Shown piece after piece: positions 9,349 through 17,335 of a stretch of DNA of 64,000 nt. The DNA comes from Oscillospiraceae bacterium (GTDB lineage Bacteria > Bacillota > Clostridia > Oscillospirales > Ruminococcaceae). Each line of letters starts with the position of its first letter. Positions within the stretch are counted from its first letter, which is position 1. Position numbers and translations under genes: made by a program. Location of the stretch: positions 25,403-89,402 of the forward strand of contig JAAYCI010000085.1 in assembly GCA_012729855.1 (NCBI GenBank), read 5' to 3'. Below the pieces are notes generated by a model that worked only from the letters and a program-made list of their open reading frames with translations, did not search any database and was not told the DNA's origin.

Positions 9349-10332
9349 ATGGATAAGGAAAACCAAGGCGCACCGGCAAGCAAGAAAAAACGCATCATCA
9401 TCATTGTGGTGGCGGCGGCCATTGTGGTGCTGCTGGGCGGGGCGGGCTTTGCCGCCTGGTGGCTGTATGGCCCCAGCAGCCATATCAGCCTGGATGTAAA
9501 CCCCAGCGTGGAGCTGGAGATAAACCGCATGGGCGAGGTGACGGCCGTGAAGCCGGTGGGGGAGGACGCCGCCCGCCTGCTGGCCGGCTACGAGATGCTG
9601 GATAAAGACCCCTCTTTCGTGCTGGGCGATATCATCGACCTGTTTATTCTGGGCGGCTTTGTTACCGACGAAACCGACAACGCCCTGCTGCTGACGGTGA
9701 GCACCGGCATGTCCAAAGAGTTGATTACCGAGCTGGACGACACCATTGTTGCCTACTACGAGTATTACGAGCTGGAGAGCGAGATGTACCAGCAGGAGAT
9801 TGAGTTTACCACCGGCCTGCAGCAGGCGGCCGCCGCGGCGGGCATTACCACCGGCAAAATGGCCGTGGTGGAGAAGCTGGAAACCGCCGGCACCGCCACC
9901 CGCGACCAGCTGGCTGCCATGTCTACCCAAGAGCTGGTGGACTTTGCCGCCCGCAATAACATCGACACCGGCATCTACGACCTGTATGAATATTATCTCG
10001 AAAACTACCTCTACGAGGACGGCGAGTTCGACATCAGCTTTGGCGACTGGGTGTGGGAGGACGACAGCAGCGGCTCCTACGGCGACGGTGACTGGATGTT
10101 CGACGACAGCGATATATCCTGGTACGATGATGACTCCGGCTGGTATTGGGACGACGAAGACGACAGCAGCTGGGTGTGGAGCGACGAGGACGACAGCGAC
10201 TGGACCGAAGAGGACGACAGCGGCTGGTGGGATGAGGACGACGGCGGAGACTGGGCCGACGCCGAATACGGCGACGAAGACGATACCAGCTGGACGGAGC
10301 TGGATGGCGACAGCAACGCGGACGCCGCCTGA
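9349..10332 (+). CDS. Membrane-anchored RsgI-like protein with an Asp/Trp/Ser-rich tail
   Basis: A 327-aa type II membrane protein: a short basic cytoplasmic start (KKKR at 12-15), one transmembrane helix (about 15-40), then an extracytoplasmic domain opening with ISLDVNPSVELEINR. That is the hallmark of the middle domain of RsgI-type anti-sigma factors (LDVNPS motif). The cytoplasmic RsgI N-terminal anti-sigma domain itself is missing; only about 14 residues precede the helix. The last ~100 residues are an extreme low-complexity run of DD, DDS and W residues (for example WYDDDSGWYWDDEDD). The ATG at 9349 follows AAAGGTGG. It has its own promoter and terminator. Function unknown; a cell-surface sensor, cation binder or wall-interacting protein are possibilities. 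Confidence 0.75.
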   Translation: MDKENQGAPASKKKRIIIIVVAAAIVVLLGGAGFAAWWLYGPSSHISLDVNPSVELEINRMGEVTAVKPVGEDAARLLAGYEMLDKDPSFVLGDIIDLFILGGFVTDETDNALLLTVSTGMSKELITELDDTIVAYYEYYELESEMYQQEIEFTTGLQQAAAAAGITTGKMAVVEKLETAGTATRDQLAAMSTQELVDFAARNNIDTGIYDLYEYYLENYLYEDGEFDISFGDWVWEDDSSGSYGDGDWMFDDSDISWYDDDSGWYWDDEDDSSWVWSDEDDSDWTEEDDSGWWDEDDGGDWADAEYGDEDDTSWTELDGDSNADAA

Positions 10333-10367
10333 GCTTTTCCCGCACTGCCTGAAGGATACGCGCAATC

Positions 10368-10400
10368 AAAACCCGGGGCACGCCATGTGCTCCGGGTTTT
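10368..10400. terminator. Bidirectional terminator between the RsgI-like and GNAT genes
   Basis: AAAACCCGGGGCAC (10368-10381) pairs with GTGCTCCGGGTTTT (10387-10400) with a 5-nt loop and one G-U pair. The A and T runs at the two ends let it serve both convergent genes. Confidence 0.8.
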
Positions 10401-10408
10401 ATGGTGGG

Positions 10409-10828
10409 TTATTGCAACACACGGTCAAAATAGCAAAGGTCCTGCCGCTGGGTCCAGCCGGTGTGGGCACAAAAGGCACAGCCCGCCGTATTGTCTGTAA
10501 AGCATACCAGCAGGGCCTTTTGGATGCCCTCGGCCCGCAGCGCATTTAGCGCGGCAGCTGCCAGCTGCCGGCCCAGCCCCCGGCCTTGGTGCCGGGGCGC
10601 CACGCACACATGGTACAGCGTCGCCCGCCGGCCGTCGTGCCCGGCCAGGATGGTGCCGGCCAGTTGGCCGTTTGCCTCAGCCACAAAGCAGGTGGTGGGG
10701 TTATGCCGCAAAAAGCGGGCAAGGCCGGCCGGGGTGTCGTCCACGGCGTTGGTGCCCACGCCGGGTGTTGCCTGCCACAGAGCAATGGCGGCTTGGGCGT
10801 CGGCCGGGGTCATCAAGCGCAGTTCCAT
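10409..10828 (-). CDS. GNAT-family N-acetyltransferase
   Basis: A 139-aa protein with a full GNAT fold: LRLMTPADAQAAIALW at the start, and the acetyl-CoA pyrophosphate-binding motif HQGRGLGRQLAAAAL (about residues 80-95) after a VCVAP strand. The substrate cannot be inferred. ATG at 10828 (MELRL) has AAAGGAG at an 8-nt distance; an ATG two codons earlier sits too close to the ribosome site. It lies downstream of argF on the same strand but is separated by about 190 nt of repeat-like sequence, so operon membership is uncertain. Confidence 0.8.
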   Translation of the reverse strand: MELRLMTPADAQAAIALWQATPGVGTNAVDDTPAGLARFLRHNPTTCFVAEANGQLAGTILAGHDGRRATLYHVCVAPRHQGRGLGRQLAAAALNALRAEGIQKALLVCFTDNTAGCAFCAHTGWTQRQDLCYFDRVLQ

Positions 10829-10857
10829 CGCCATGGCTCCTTTCCCGTGGTTGTTGT

Positions 10858-11000
10858 CAGGGCGTGTTGACACGTAGTGAGATGGTCGGATTTCCGGGCG
10901 AATTTGCGACTGCTTTGGGACAGTAAAGGCGGAATGCCGGGTGTAATCCGCATGAGGCTGGCGCAGCAAGCGGGGGAACCCGCCGGAAGGCCGCGTATCG
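10858..11000. repeat. Degenerate dispersed repeat, one end like the 32.4 kb element
   Basis: The gap between the GNAT gene and argF opens with TCAGGGCGTGTTGACAC, matching the terminal repeat of the MITE-like element at 32440. It shares CCGGGCGAATTTGC with the reverse complement of 48.2 kb. No matching right terminus is present, so this is probably a decayed copy or a relative. Confidence 0.35.
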
Positions 11001-11019
11001 CTTAAGCGATGTGTGCAGG

Positions 11020-11922
11020 TCAGCCGAACAGCTTCACCATTACGGCCTTTTGGGCGTGCAGGCGGTTTTCCGCCTCGTCGAAGATCTCCTGCGCGTGGGC
11101 CTCGAACACCTCGGCGGAAATTTCCTCGCCCCGGTGGGCGGGCAGGCAATGCTGCACCATGCAGCCGGGGCTGGCCAGCGCCAGCATGGCGTCGTTCAGC
11201 TGGTAGCCGGCAAAGGCTTTCTGCCGGGCTTTGGCTTCCTCCTCCTGGCCCATGCTGGCCCACACGTCGGTCACCAGCACATCGGCGCCTTTGGCGGCGG
11301 TTGCGGGGTCGTCGGTCAGGGCAAAACCGGGGTAAGCGGCGGCAAAGTCCAGCACCTGCTGCATGGGGCGGTAGCCCTGGGGGCAGGCCACGGTAACGGC
11401 CATGCCGCACTTCAGCGCGCCCACAATGGTGGAGTTGGCCACGTTGTTGCCGTCGCCAATCCAGCCCAGCTTGAGGCCCTCAAAGCCGCCCTTGTGCTCG
11501 CGGATGGTCTGCAAATCGGCCAGTATCTGGCAGGGGTGGAAGTCGTCGGTGAGGCCGTTGATGACCGGGATGCCCGAGCATTCGGCCAGCGCCTCCACGT
11601 CGCTTTGCTTATAGGTACGGATCATGATGCCGTCGAAGTAGCGGCCCAGCACCCGGGCGGTGTCCTCAATGGGCTCGCCGCGGCCAATCTGGCTTTCGGC
11701 GCTGCTCAAAGTGACGCTGTGGCCGCCCAGCTGGTACACGCCCACGTCAAAGCTGCACCGCGTGCGGGTGGACGCCTTGCTGAAGATGAGCGCCACCGAC
11801 TTGCCGGCCAGCGTGCTGTTCACCACGCCGGCCTTCTGCTCGGCTTTCAGCACGTCGGCCAGGTCCAGTATTTCCAGAATATCTTCGCGGCTCCAATCCA
11901 GCAGTTTCAGCAAATGTTTCAT
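11020..11922 (-). CDS. argF: Ornithine carbamoyltransferase
   Basis: It joins carbamoyl phosphate (from CarAB) to ornithine to give citrulline. The 300-aa length is normal. Signatures: SKASTRTR carbamoyl-phosphate loop (about 49-56), DDFHPCQ (HPCQ, about 128-134) and the ornithine-side HCLPAHRGEE (near 260). The ATG at 11922 follows GGAGG by 7 nt and overlaps the argD stop as ATGA, so it is translationally coupled as the last gene of argCJBDF. A longer upstream reading frame is only argD shadow. Confidence 0.95.
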   Translation of the reverse strand: MKHLLKLLDWSREDILEILDLADVLKAEQKAGVVNSTLAGKSVALIFSKASTRTRCSFDVGVYQLGGHSVTLSSAESQIGRGEPIEDTARVLGRYFDGIMIRTYKQSDVEALAECSGIPVINGLTDDFHPCQILADLQTIREHKGGFEGLKLGWIGDGNNVANSTIVGALKCGMAVTVACPQGYRPMQQVLDFAAAYPGFALTDDPATAAKGADVLVTDVWASMGQEEEAKARQKAFAGYQLNDAMLALASPGCMVQHCLPAHRGEEISAEVFEAHAQEIFDEAENRLHAQKAVMVKLFG

Positions 11923-13100
11923 TTTATTTCCTCCAGTACCGTGCGCAGAATGCCTATGCCCTCCGTTATCTCCGCTTCGGTGATGACCAGCGGCGGCAGC
12001 AGGCGCAGGCGGTCTTTGGCCAGCAGGCAAAGCAGGCCCCTGGCCATGGCGGCGTTCAGCACGTCGCCAGCGGAGACGCCGTCTTCAAAGCGGACGCCCA
12101 GCATCAGGCCGTCGCCGCTCACGTCGGCCACGTGGGGCAGCGCGGCCAGTTCCTTTTTAAACAGCGCGCCTTTGTCATTCACAGCGGCCAGGAAAGCGTC
12201 ATCCAGGCGTTCCATTACCACCAGCGCGCCCGCGCAGCACACGGGGTTGGCGCCAAAGGTGGTGGCGTGGTCGCCCTTGCCCAGCGCGTGGGCGCAGCTT
12301 TTGGCCAGCAGCACCGCGCCCAGCGGCAGCCCGCCGCCCACGCCCTTGGCCAGGGTAACGATATCCGGCTGCAGGTTTACCTTCTGGCTGGCCAGAAAAG
12401 CCCCCGTGCGGCCCACGCCCGTCTGCACCTCGTCGGCTATCAGCAGGATATCTTTGGCCTTGCACAGGGCCTGCACCTGCGCCAGATAGGCGCTGTCCAG
12501 CGGCACCACGCCGCCCTCGCCCTGTATGGGCTCCAGCATCACGGCGCATACCTCGGCTGTCAGCGCGGCCTCCAGCGCGGCGATGTCCTCGGCCGGCACA
12601 TGTACAAAGCCGGGCAAAAACGGGTGAAAATGCTGATGGAACGCGTCTTGCCCCGTGGCGCTGAGCGTGGCCACGGTGCGCCCGTGGAAAGAATTCTCCA
12701 GCGCCACAATGACATGTCTGCCGTCGCCATACTTGTCATGACTGTACTTGCGTGCTGCCTTGATAGCCCCTTCATTGGCTTCCGCGCCGCTGTTGGCGAA
12801 GAAAGCCTTGTCCATACCGGTGCGCTGGCACAGGGTTTCGGCCAGTTGGGCGCCCGGCTGGGTATAGTACAGGTTGGAGACATGCTGCAGCTTGCCGGCC
12901 TGCGCGGCCACGGCGGCGGCCCACTGGGGGTCGGCCCAGCCCAGGCTGTTCACGCCAATGCCGCTGGCAAAGTCGAGGTAGCTGTTGCCCTCGGGGTCCT
13001 TGCCGCGGCAGCCGCTGCCTTCTATAAGGCACAGGTCGAACCGGGCGTAGGTGGGCAGTACGTAGGCGGCGTCCAGGGCTTTTATCTGTTGGCTGTTCAT
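11919..13100 (-). CDS. argD: Acetylornithine aminotransferase
   Basis: A PLP-dependent class III aminotransferase of 393 aa that converts N-acetylglutamate semialdehyde to N-acetylornithine, using glutamate. Visible motifs are FANSGAEANEGAIKAAR (phosphate-binding, about residue 100), the PLP aspartate in LLIADEVQTGVGRTG and the Schiff-base lysine in TLAKGVGGGLPLGA. ArgD often also serves as N-succinyl-diaminopimelate aminotransferase. ATGA overlaps exist at both ends (with argB and argF), showing a tight operon. Confidence 0.95.
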   Translation of the reverse strand: MNSQQIKALDAAYVLPTYARFDLCLIEGSGCRGKDPEGNSYLDFASGIGVNSLGWADPQWAAAVAAQAGKLQHVSNLYYTQPGAQLAETLCQRTGMDKAFFANSGAEANEGAIKAARKYSHDKYGDGRHVIVALENSFHGRTVATLSATGQDAFHQHFHPFLPGFVHVPAEDIAALEAALTAEVCAVMLEPIQGEGGVVPLDSAYLAQVQALCKAKDILLIADEVQTGVGRTGAFLASQKVNLQPDIVTLAKGVGGGLPLGAVLLAKSCAHALGKGDHATTFGANPVCCAGALVVMERLDDAFLAAVNDKGALFKKELAALPHVADVSGDGLMLGVRFEDGVSAGDVLNAAMARGLLCLLAKDRLRLLPPLVITEAEITEGIGILRTVLEEIK

Positions 13101-13978
13101 GCTATGGCACCTCCGGCTGTTTCATTTTTGTATATCAATGTGCCGCTGCCGCGGGTGGAGAAGATCTCCAGCAGGATGGAGTGCGGCACCCGTCCGTCGA
13201 TGATGGCGGCCTCGGTCACGCCGGCCTCCAGGCTCTCCACGCAGCCCTGTATTTTGGGAATCATCCCCCCGCTGATGATGCCCGAGGCCACAAGGCCGGG
13301 TATCTCGCCCAGCTCCGCCTCGGTAATCAGGCTGGCGTCGTCGTCTTTGTCGCGCAGCAGGCCGGCCACGTCGGTCATGTTGATGAGCTTGGTGGCCCCC
13401 AGCGCCACGGCGATTTTACACGCGGCGGTGTCGGCGTTGATGTTGTAGGCGGTGCCGTCGTCGCCAATGCCAATGGTGGCAATGACGGGGATGTAGCCGG
13501 AACCGAGCGCGAACTCCAGCAGCTGGGTGCGCACACCCACGATATCGCCCACGTAGCCCAGGTCGGGTTCGGTGGCCATTTTTTTGCACTGCAGCATGCC
13601 GCCGTCCATGCCGCACAGGCCAATGCCGTGGCCGTTCAGCAGGGCCACAAGGTCCTTGTTCACCTTGCCGGCCAGCATCTGCTGCACCACTTCCATCGTC
13701 TCGGCGTCGGTTACGCGCAGACCATTTATAAACTGGCTCTCCTTGCCAATGCGCTTTAGCTGGCCGGAAATCTCCGGCCCGCCGCCGTGCACCAGCACCA
13801 CCCGCACGCCTATCTGGTTCAGCAGGGTCAGGTCACTCATCACCGCGGCTTTCAGCGAGGCACTGGTCATGGCGCTGCCGCCGTATTTCACCACCAGGGT
13901 CTTGCCCTGGTACTTCCGAATGTACGGGTAGGCCTCTTGCATCACTTCGGCCATCACGCTTATTCTGGGCTGTTCCAT
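13097..13978 (-). CDS. argB: Acetylglutamate kinase
   Basis: It phosphorylates N-acetylglutamate, usually the arginine-feedback step. The 293-aa protein has the amino-acid-kinase start VVKYGGSAM, the VLVHGGGPEIS loop and NINADTAA near the C-terminal ATP site. The N-terminal helix before the kinase core, associated with hexameric arginine-sensitive enzymes, appears present (about 20 residues), though sensitivity is inference. The ATG at 13978 (MEQPRIS) is preferred over a TTG three codons upstream because GGGAG is better spaced. Confidence 0.95.
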   Translation of the reverse strand: MEQPRISVMAEVMQEAYPYIRKYQGKTLVVKYGGSAMTSASLKAAVMSDLTLLNQIGVRVVLVHGGGPEISGQLKRIGKESQFINGLRVTDAETMEVVQQMLAGKVNKDLVALLNGHGIGLCGMDGGMLQCKKMATEPDLGYVGDIVGVRTQLLEFALGSGYIPVIATIGIGDDGTAYNINADTAACKIAVALGATKLINMTDVAGLLRDKDDDASLITEAELGEIPGLVASGIISGGMIPKIQGCVESLEAGVTEAAIIDGRVPHSILLEIFSTRGSGTLIYKNETAGGAIA

Positions 13979-14033
13979 GCTTTCCAACTCCCATCATCGT
14001 TGTCCAAAATCAATATTTATACAGTCGTTGGGG

Positions 14034-15254
14034 TCAGCTTCGGTAGTCACCGTTTATTTTCACGTAGTCGTAGGTCAGGTCGCAGCCCCAAGCGGTGCCC
14101 TGGCCGGCGCCCTCGCCCATGTCTATCAGCACGCCAATCTCCTTTTCGGCCAGAATGCGCGCGGCATCGTCCTCGCTGTAGGGGTGATGCACCGATTCCT
14201 TACACACCTGCACCTGGCCCGCGGCGCTTTTCAGCGTTACCGAGATATGATCCACCGGGAAATCGCCCGGGGTGTAGCCGATGGCGCAGAGCGCACGGCC
14301 CCAGTTGGCGTCGGCGCCGAACATGGCGGCTTTGAAGAGGTCGCTGCCCACCACCGTTTTGGCAATCAGGCGGGCCAGCGTGTCGCTGGGCGCGCCGGTC
14401 ACCACGCATTCCAGCAGCTTGGTGGCGCCCTCGCCGTCGGCCGCGATGGCCCGGCTCATCCACACGCACACCTCGCTTAAAACGGCGCAGAAGGCGTCAT
14501 AGTCGGCGCCCGGCGCGGTGATCTCGGCGTTGCCGGAAAGGCCGCTGGCCAGCACGGCCACCATGTCGTTGGTGGAGGTATCGCCGTCCACGGTGATCTG
14601 GTTGAAGCTGAGCTGCACCTCGTCGCCAAGCGCCTTTTGCAGCAGGGCCGGCGCAATGGCCACGTCGGTGGTGATGAAGATGAGCATGGTGGCCATGTTG
14701 GGGTTGATCATGCCGCTGCCCTTGCCAATGGCGCCCATGCGGCAGGGCACGCCCCCCAGCGTGAACTCCAGCGCAATCTCCTTCATCACGGTGTCGGTGG
14801 TCATGATGGCGGCGGCGGCGTCCCTGCAGCCGTCCGCGCTCAGCGCGCTTACCAGCGGGGGAATGCCCCGCTCAAACGGCTCGATGGGCAGCACCTGCCC
14901 GATGACGCCGGTGGAAGCCACGACGAAATCTTCGGGGGCCAGGGCGGTGGCATCGGCCAGCAGTTTGCAGCAGTTTTGGGCCAGCTGCACGCCGCCGGGG
15001 GCGCAGGTGTTGGCGTTGCTGCTGTTGCACAAAATGCCCCGGGCGTGGCCGTCGGCAATGTTTTGCCGGGTAACGCCAAGGGGCGCGCCCTGCACTTTGT
15101 TCAGGGTGTATACGGCGGCGGCGGCGCAGTTTACGTCGCTCAATATCAAGGCCAGGTCGGGCTTCTCGGTGTTTTGCCGGAAGCCCACGTGCAACCCGGC
15201 TGCCTTAAAGCCCTGGGGCGCGCATACGCCCCCGGGCAGGGATTTGGTTGTCAT
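14034..15254 (-). CDS. argJ: Bifunctional glutamate N-acetyltransferase / amino-acid acetyltransferase
   Basis: It transfers the acetyl group from acetylornithine to glutamate (recycling pathway) and may also use acetyl-CoA. The 406-aa precursor self-cleaves before the Thr in NPNMATMLIF (about residue 190), leaving alpha and beta chains with Thr as nucleophile; the oxyanion residues lie in STGVIG. The ATG at 15254 has only a weak ribosome site, so the exact start is less certain. No argE is seen in the operon, consistent with the cyclic route. Confidence 0.94.
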   Translation of the reverse strand: MTTKSLPGGVCAPQGFKAAGLHVGFRQNTEKPDLALILSDVNCAAAAVYTLNKVQGAPLGVTRQNIADGHARGILCNSSNANTCAPGGVQLAQNCCKLLADATALAPEDFVVASTGVIGQVLPIEPFERGIPPLVSALSADGCRDAAAAIMTTDTVMKEIALEFTLGGVPCRMGAIGKGSGMINPNMATMLIFITTDVAIAPALLQKALGDEVQLSFNQITVDGDTSTNDMVAVLASGLSGNAEITAPGADYDAFCAVLSEVCVWMSRAIAADGEGATKLLECVVTGAPSDTLARLIAKTVVGSDLFKAAMFGADANWGRALCAIGYTPGDFPVDHISVTLKSAAGQVQVCKESVHHPYSEDDAARILAEKEIGVLIDMGEGAGQGTAWGCDLTYDYVKINGDYRS

Positions 15255-15293
15255 CACGCATCCAACTTTCTTAATGATAATAATATTACACCA

Positions 15294-15311
15294 GTTGAAT
15301 TATTATATGTA
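15294..15311. promoter_or_regulatory. Candidate ARG box in the argC-argJ gap
   Basis: GTTGAATTATTATATGTA matches the reverse-complemented ARG box over TTGAAT and TTAT. A minus-strand TATAAT (15302-15307) overlaps it, so an internal regulated promoter for argJ is possible, but no clear -35 is seen. Confidence 0.4.
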
Positions 15312-15325
15312 GTTTTTAGTTTGGC

Positions 15326-16276
15326 TTAGAGCTTGAGACCCGCAACCTCCTCGCGCCCAAGCACCAGGTTCATGCACTGCACGGCGGCGCCGGCGGCGCC
15401 CTTGCCCAGGTTGTCCAGCCGGGCGGCCAGCAGCAGCTGCCTGTCGTTGCCCAGCGTGAAGATCTCCAGCGTGTCGCGGCCGCTTAGCGTATTGGCGGCC
15501 AGCATGCCGTCCTCGGGGGCGGCGCCCGCGGGGTGCACCGTTATCAGCTTTTCGCCGGCGTAGTAGTCGGCAAAGTATTCGGCCAGTTTGGCACCGCTTT
15601 GCCAGCCGGCGTTCAGTTGGGCTATGTCCAGCGGCAGCGACACCAGCATCCCGCTGTAGTAATCGGCCACAATGGGGCAGAAGACGGGCGGCGCGGCCAG
15701 GCCGGCAATGGCCTGCATCTCGGGCAGGTGCTTGTGGCCCAGCGTCAGCGCGTACTGCCGGGGGGCGTCATACTCCAGCGGGCGCTCCAGGTGCTCGTAG
15801 CCGGCAATCATCTGCTTGCCGCCGCCCGAGTACCCGCTTACCGCGTGGCAAAAGAGGGTGGCCGAGGCGGGCAGCGCGCCGGCTTCCACCAGCGGCGCGG
15901 CCAGGGCCAAAAAGCCGGTGGCGTAGCAGCCGGGCACGGCCACACGGCTGGAGCCGGCAATCTTGCTTCGTCGGCCCTTCAGCTCGGCAAAGCCATAGGC
16001 CCAGCTGGGCAGGGTGCGGTGGGCGGTGCTGGCGTCTATAATTTTCGCATCCGCCGGGGCAGCGGCGGCAAGCTCCCGCGCCGCGTCGTCCGGCAGGCAC
16101 AGAATGCTCACGTCGGCCTTGGCCACGGCCTTTAGCCGGGCGGGCAGTTCCTTGCGGTTGGCCTCGTCCAGCTGCAGCACCTCAATGCCGGGCTGCGCGG
16201 CCAGCCGCTGGCCAATTTGTAAGCCGGTGGTGCCCACGGCGCCGTCTATATATACGGTATAGGTTTGTTCCTGCAT
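15326..16276 (-). CDS. argC: N-acetyl-gamma-glutamyl-phosphate reductase (short type)
   Basis: It reduces N-acetylglutamyl phosphate to the semialdehyde with NADPH. The 316-aa length and DGAVGTTGLQIGQRL nucleotide motif (about 9-23) match the shorter type 2 family; the catalytic Cys is in VAVPGCYATGF. ATG at 16276 (MQEQTY) follows GGAGGAG; an upstream in-frame ATG at 16324 lies at the promoter and is not used. It is the first gene of argCJBDF. Confidence 0.94.
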   Translation of the reverse strand: MQEQTYTVYIDGAVGTTGLQIGQRLAAQPGIEVLQLDEANRKELPARLKAVAKADVSILCLPDDAARELAAAAPADAKIIDASTAHRTLPSWAYGFAELKGRRSKIAGSSRVAVPGCYATGFLALAAPLVEAGALPASATLFCHAVSGYSGGGKQMIAGYEHLERPLEYDAPRQYALTLGHKHLPEMQAIAGLAAPPVFCPIVADYYSGMLVSLPLDIAQLNAGWQSGAKLAEYFADYYAGEKLITVHPAGAAPEDGMLAANTLSGRDTLEIFTLGNDRQLLLAARLDNLGKGAAGAAVQCMNLVLGREEVAGLKL

Positions 16277-16313
16277 GGTGGCTCCTCCAGTGGCATGAAT
16301 GTTATCCAGCCTT

Positions 16314-16343
16314 ATTATATGCATAAAAATTCAATAAATGCAA
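16314..16343 (-). promoter_or_regulatory. argC operon promoter
   Basis: Minus-strand TTGCAT (16338-16343), 18-nt spacer, perfect TATAAT (16314-16319). An ARG box fills the spacer, so repressor binding would directly block RNA polymerase. Confidence 0.75.
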
Positions 16344-16366
16344 GTATGTTGTGAATATTTATTAAA
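16318..16366. promoter_or_regulatory. Two ARG boxes (ArgR operator) at the argC promoter
   Basis: TATGCATAAAAATTCAAT (16318-16335) is a close match to the Bacillus ARG box CATGAATAAAAATTCAAG. A second site in the other orientation, TTGTGAATATTTATTAAA (16349-16366), lies upstream of the -35. Paired sites spaced about 31 nt centre to centre fit ArgR/AhrC hexamer binding. Confidence 0.7.
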
Positions 16367-16453
16367 GTGCCTGAAAACCGATGCTGTGGGCAGCCTTTTT
16401 TAGACAATAATACGGCGCGCCCGGCAATGTGCCAAATTTTGAAATGCCCCAAA

Positions 16454-16487
16454 GGGCTTTTGCCGCGCAAGGCGGCAGCAAAAGCCC
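16454..16487 (-). terminator. Hairpin after the RHH gene
   Basis: GGGCTTTTGC (16454-16463) pairs with GCAAAAGCCC (16478-16487); on the minus strand it follows the stop of the RHH gene and is trailed by TTTGG. Confidence 0.5.
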
Positions 16488-16551
16488 GGGGAAGCCAGAT
16501 GGCGGCCCCGGGTGATGGTTGCTGCGGGTAGCGTGGGTGCAGTGCCGGCCT

Positions 16552-16749
16552 TTACTTGTCCACCAGCTGGTCTGCGCTTATCTCGCCATGCGCCTGCTCA
16601 TACTGCTGTACATGCTGGCGCATCAGCAGTTCTATCTCTTTGTTGGCGGTGCGCATATTGTTCTCGGCCACAAACCGAAACTTCTTCAGCAGTTGTGCGT
16701 TGATGCGCATAGAATAATTAACAGTGGTAGCCCCTTTTTCTGTTGCCAT
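16552..16749 (-). CDS. Small Arc-like ribbon-helix-helix DNA-binding protein
   Basis: A 65-aa basic protein with the Arc/MetJ pattern: a short beta strand (VNYSMRIN) followed by two amphipathic helices (LLKKFRFVAENNMRTANKEIELLMRQHVQQ). Such proteins bind operators as dimers and occur as antitoxins, phage repressors or plasmid regulators. No toxin gene adjoins it. ATG at 16749 follows GGAGG by 9 nt. The next gene upstream on the same strand, 180 nt away, is an Xre regulator, and shared TTGTAGAA sites lie between them. Confidence 0.7.
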   Translation of the reverse strand: MATEKGATTVNYSMRINAQLLKKFRFVAENNMRTANKEIELLMRQHVQQYEQAHGEISADQLVDK

Positions 16750-16823
16750 TACAGATATCCTCCAACTTGTGTGTTTTTAATCAGACTACTACTACAAGCC
16801 GGAGAAATTTGTTTTACGAGCAA

Positions 16824-16885
16824 TTGTAGAACAAATAAGAGTTTGACACGATTCGATTACTTTTTAATGCAGCACAATTGTAGAA
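16824..16885. promoter_or_regulatory. Two TTGTAGAA motifs between the RHH and Xre genes
   Basis: CAATTGTAGAA occurs at 16821-16831 and ACAATTGTAGAA at 16874-16885. The same octamer recurs inverted at 17219-17226 before the Xre gene, and a shortened form (TTGTAG) lies at 17265-17270. This looks like an operator family for one of the local regulators. Confidence 0.4.
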
Positions 16886-16929
16886 TGGTGTCAAACAAAG
16901 CACAAGCAACCTGCTTTGCCGCCAGCTGC

Positions 16930-17184
16930 CTACTCCATGGGCAGATGCCTAAAATAGGCGGTGTCGAAAAACTCGGTGATGCTGAGGCCAAAAGCATTGG
17001 CAATTTTCTTAACAGTGTTCAGGTTGATATTCTGGTTCTTACCCTCTGCTATGTAATTGAGGGTACGGGGCGAGAGGTCGGCCTCCATGGCCAAACGGTA
17101 GTAGGTCCATCCTCGCTGCCGGCATAGCTGCTTTATCCTGCGTTTCACGGCCGATTGTAAACTTGTTTGCACCCCTCGGGCCAT
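16930..17184 (-). CDS. Xre-family helix-turn-helix regulator
   Basis: An 84-aa Cro/CI-type protein: RRIKQLCRQRGWTYYRLAMEADLSPRTLNYIAEGKNQN gives the five-helix HTH, followed by INLNTVKKIANAFGLSITEFFDT, the standard end of the domain. It probably acts as a repressor. The ATG at 17184 has GGGAGAT about 8 nt upstream. It is divergent from the 51-aa ORF, with a perfect palindrome between them, suggesting control of both genes. Confidence 0.85.
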   Translation of the reverse strand: MARGVQTSLQSAVKRRIKQLCRQRGWTYYRLAMEADLSPRTLNYIAEGKNQNINLNTVKKIANAFGLSITEFFDTAYFRHLPME

Positions 17185-17242
17185 ATGGCAACATCTCCCA
17201 TTATATTGATAGCATTCATTCTACAAAATACAGCTGTGCCGA

Positions 17243-17262
17243 TATAGAAATATATTTCTATA
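17243..17262. promoter_or_regulatory. 20-bp perfect palindrome, likely operator
   Basis: TATAGAAATA followed by its exact reverse complement TATTTCTATA, halfway between the divergent Xre gene and the 51-aa ORF. An inverted TTGTAGAA octamer (17219-17226) overlaps the probable -35 of the Xre gene (its -10, TATAAT, is at 17200-17205). Confidence 0.55.
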
Positions 17263-17287
17263 AATTGTAGTTTAATAATTGTATGTA

Positions 17288-17296
17288 TGCTATAAT
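17288..17296 (+). promoter_or_regulatory. Extended -10 promoter of the 51-aa ORF
   Basis: TGCTATAAT is a consensus extended -10 element. No good -35 lies at the usual distance, which fits extended -10 promoters. The start codon follows about 40 nt later. Confidence 0.55.
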
Positions 17297-17335
17297 CATG
17301 CTATTATCTCTTAAAAAAGTTTAGGGGGATGACAC

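Noticed and set aside
16750..16929. Toxin gene beside the RHH protein
   Set aside because: The gap has no ORF with start signals; only operator-like motifs are visible.
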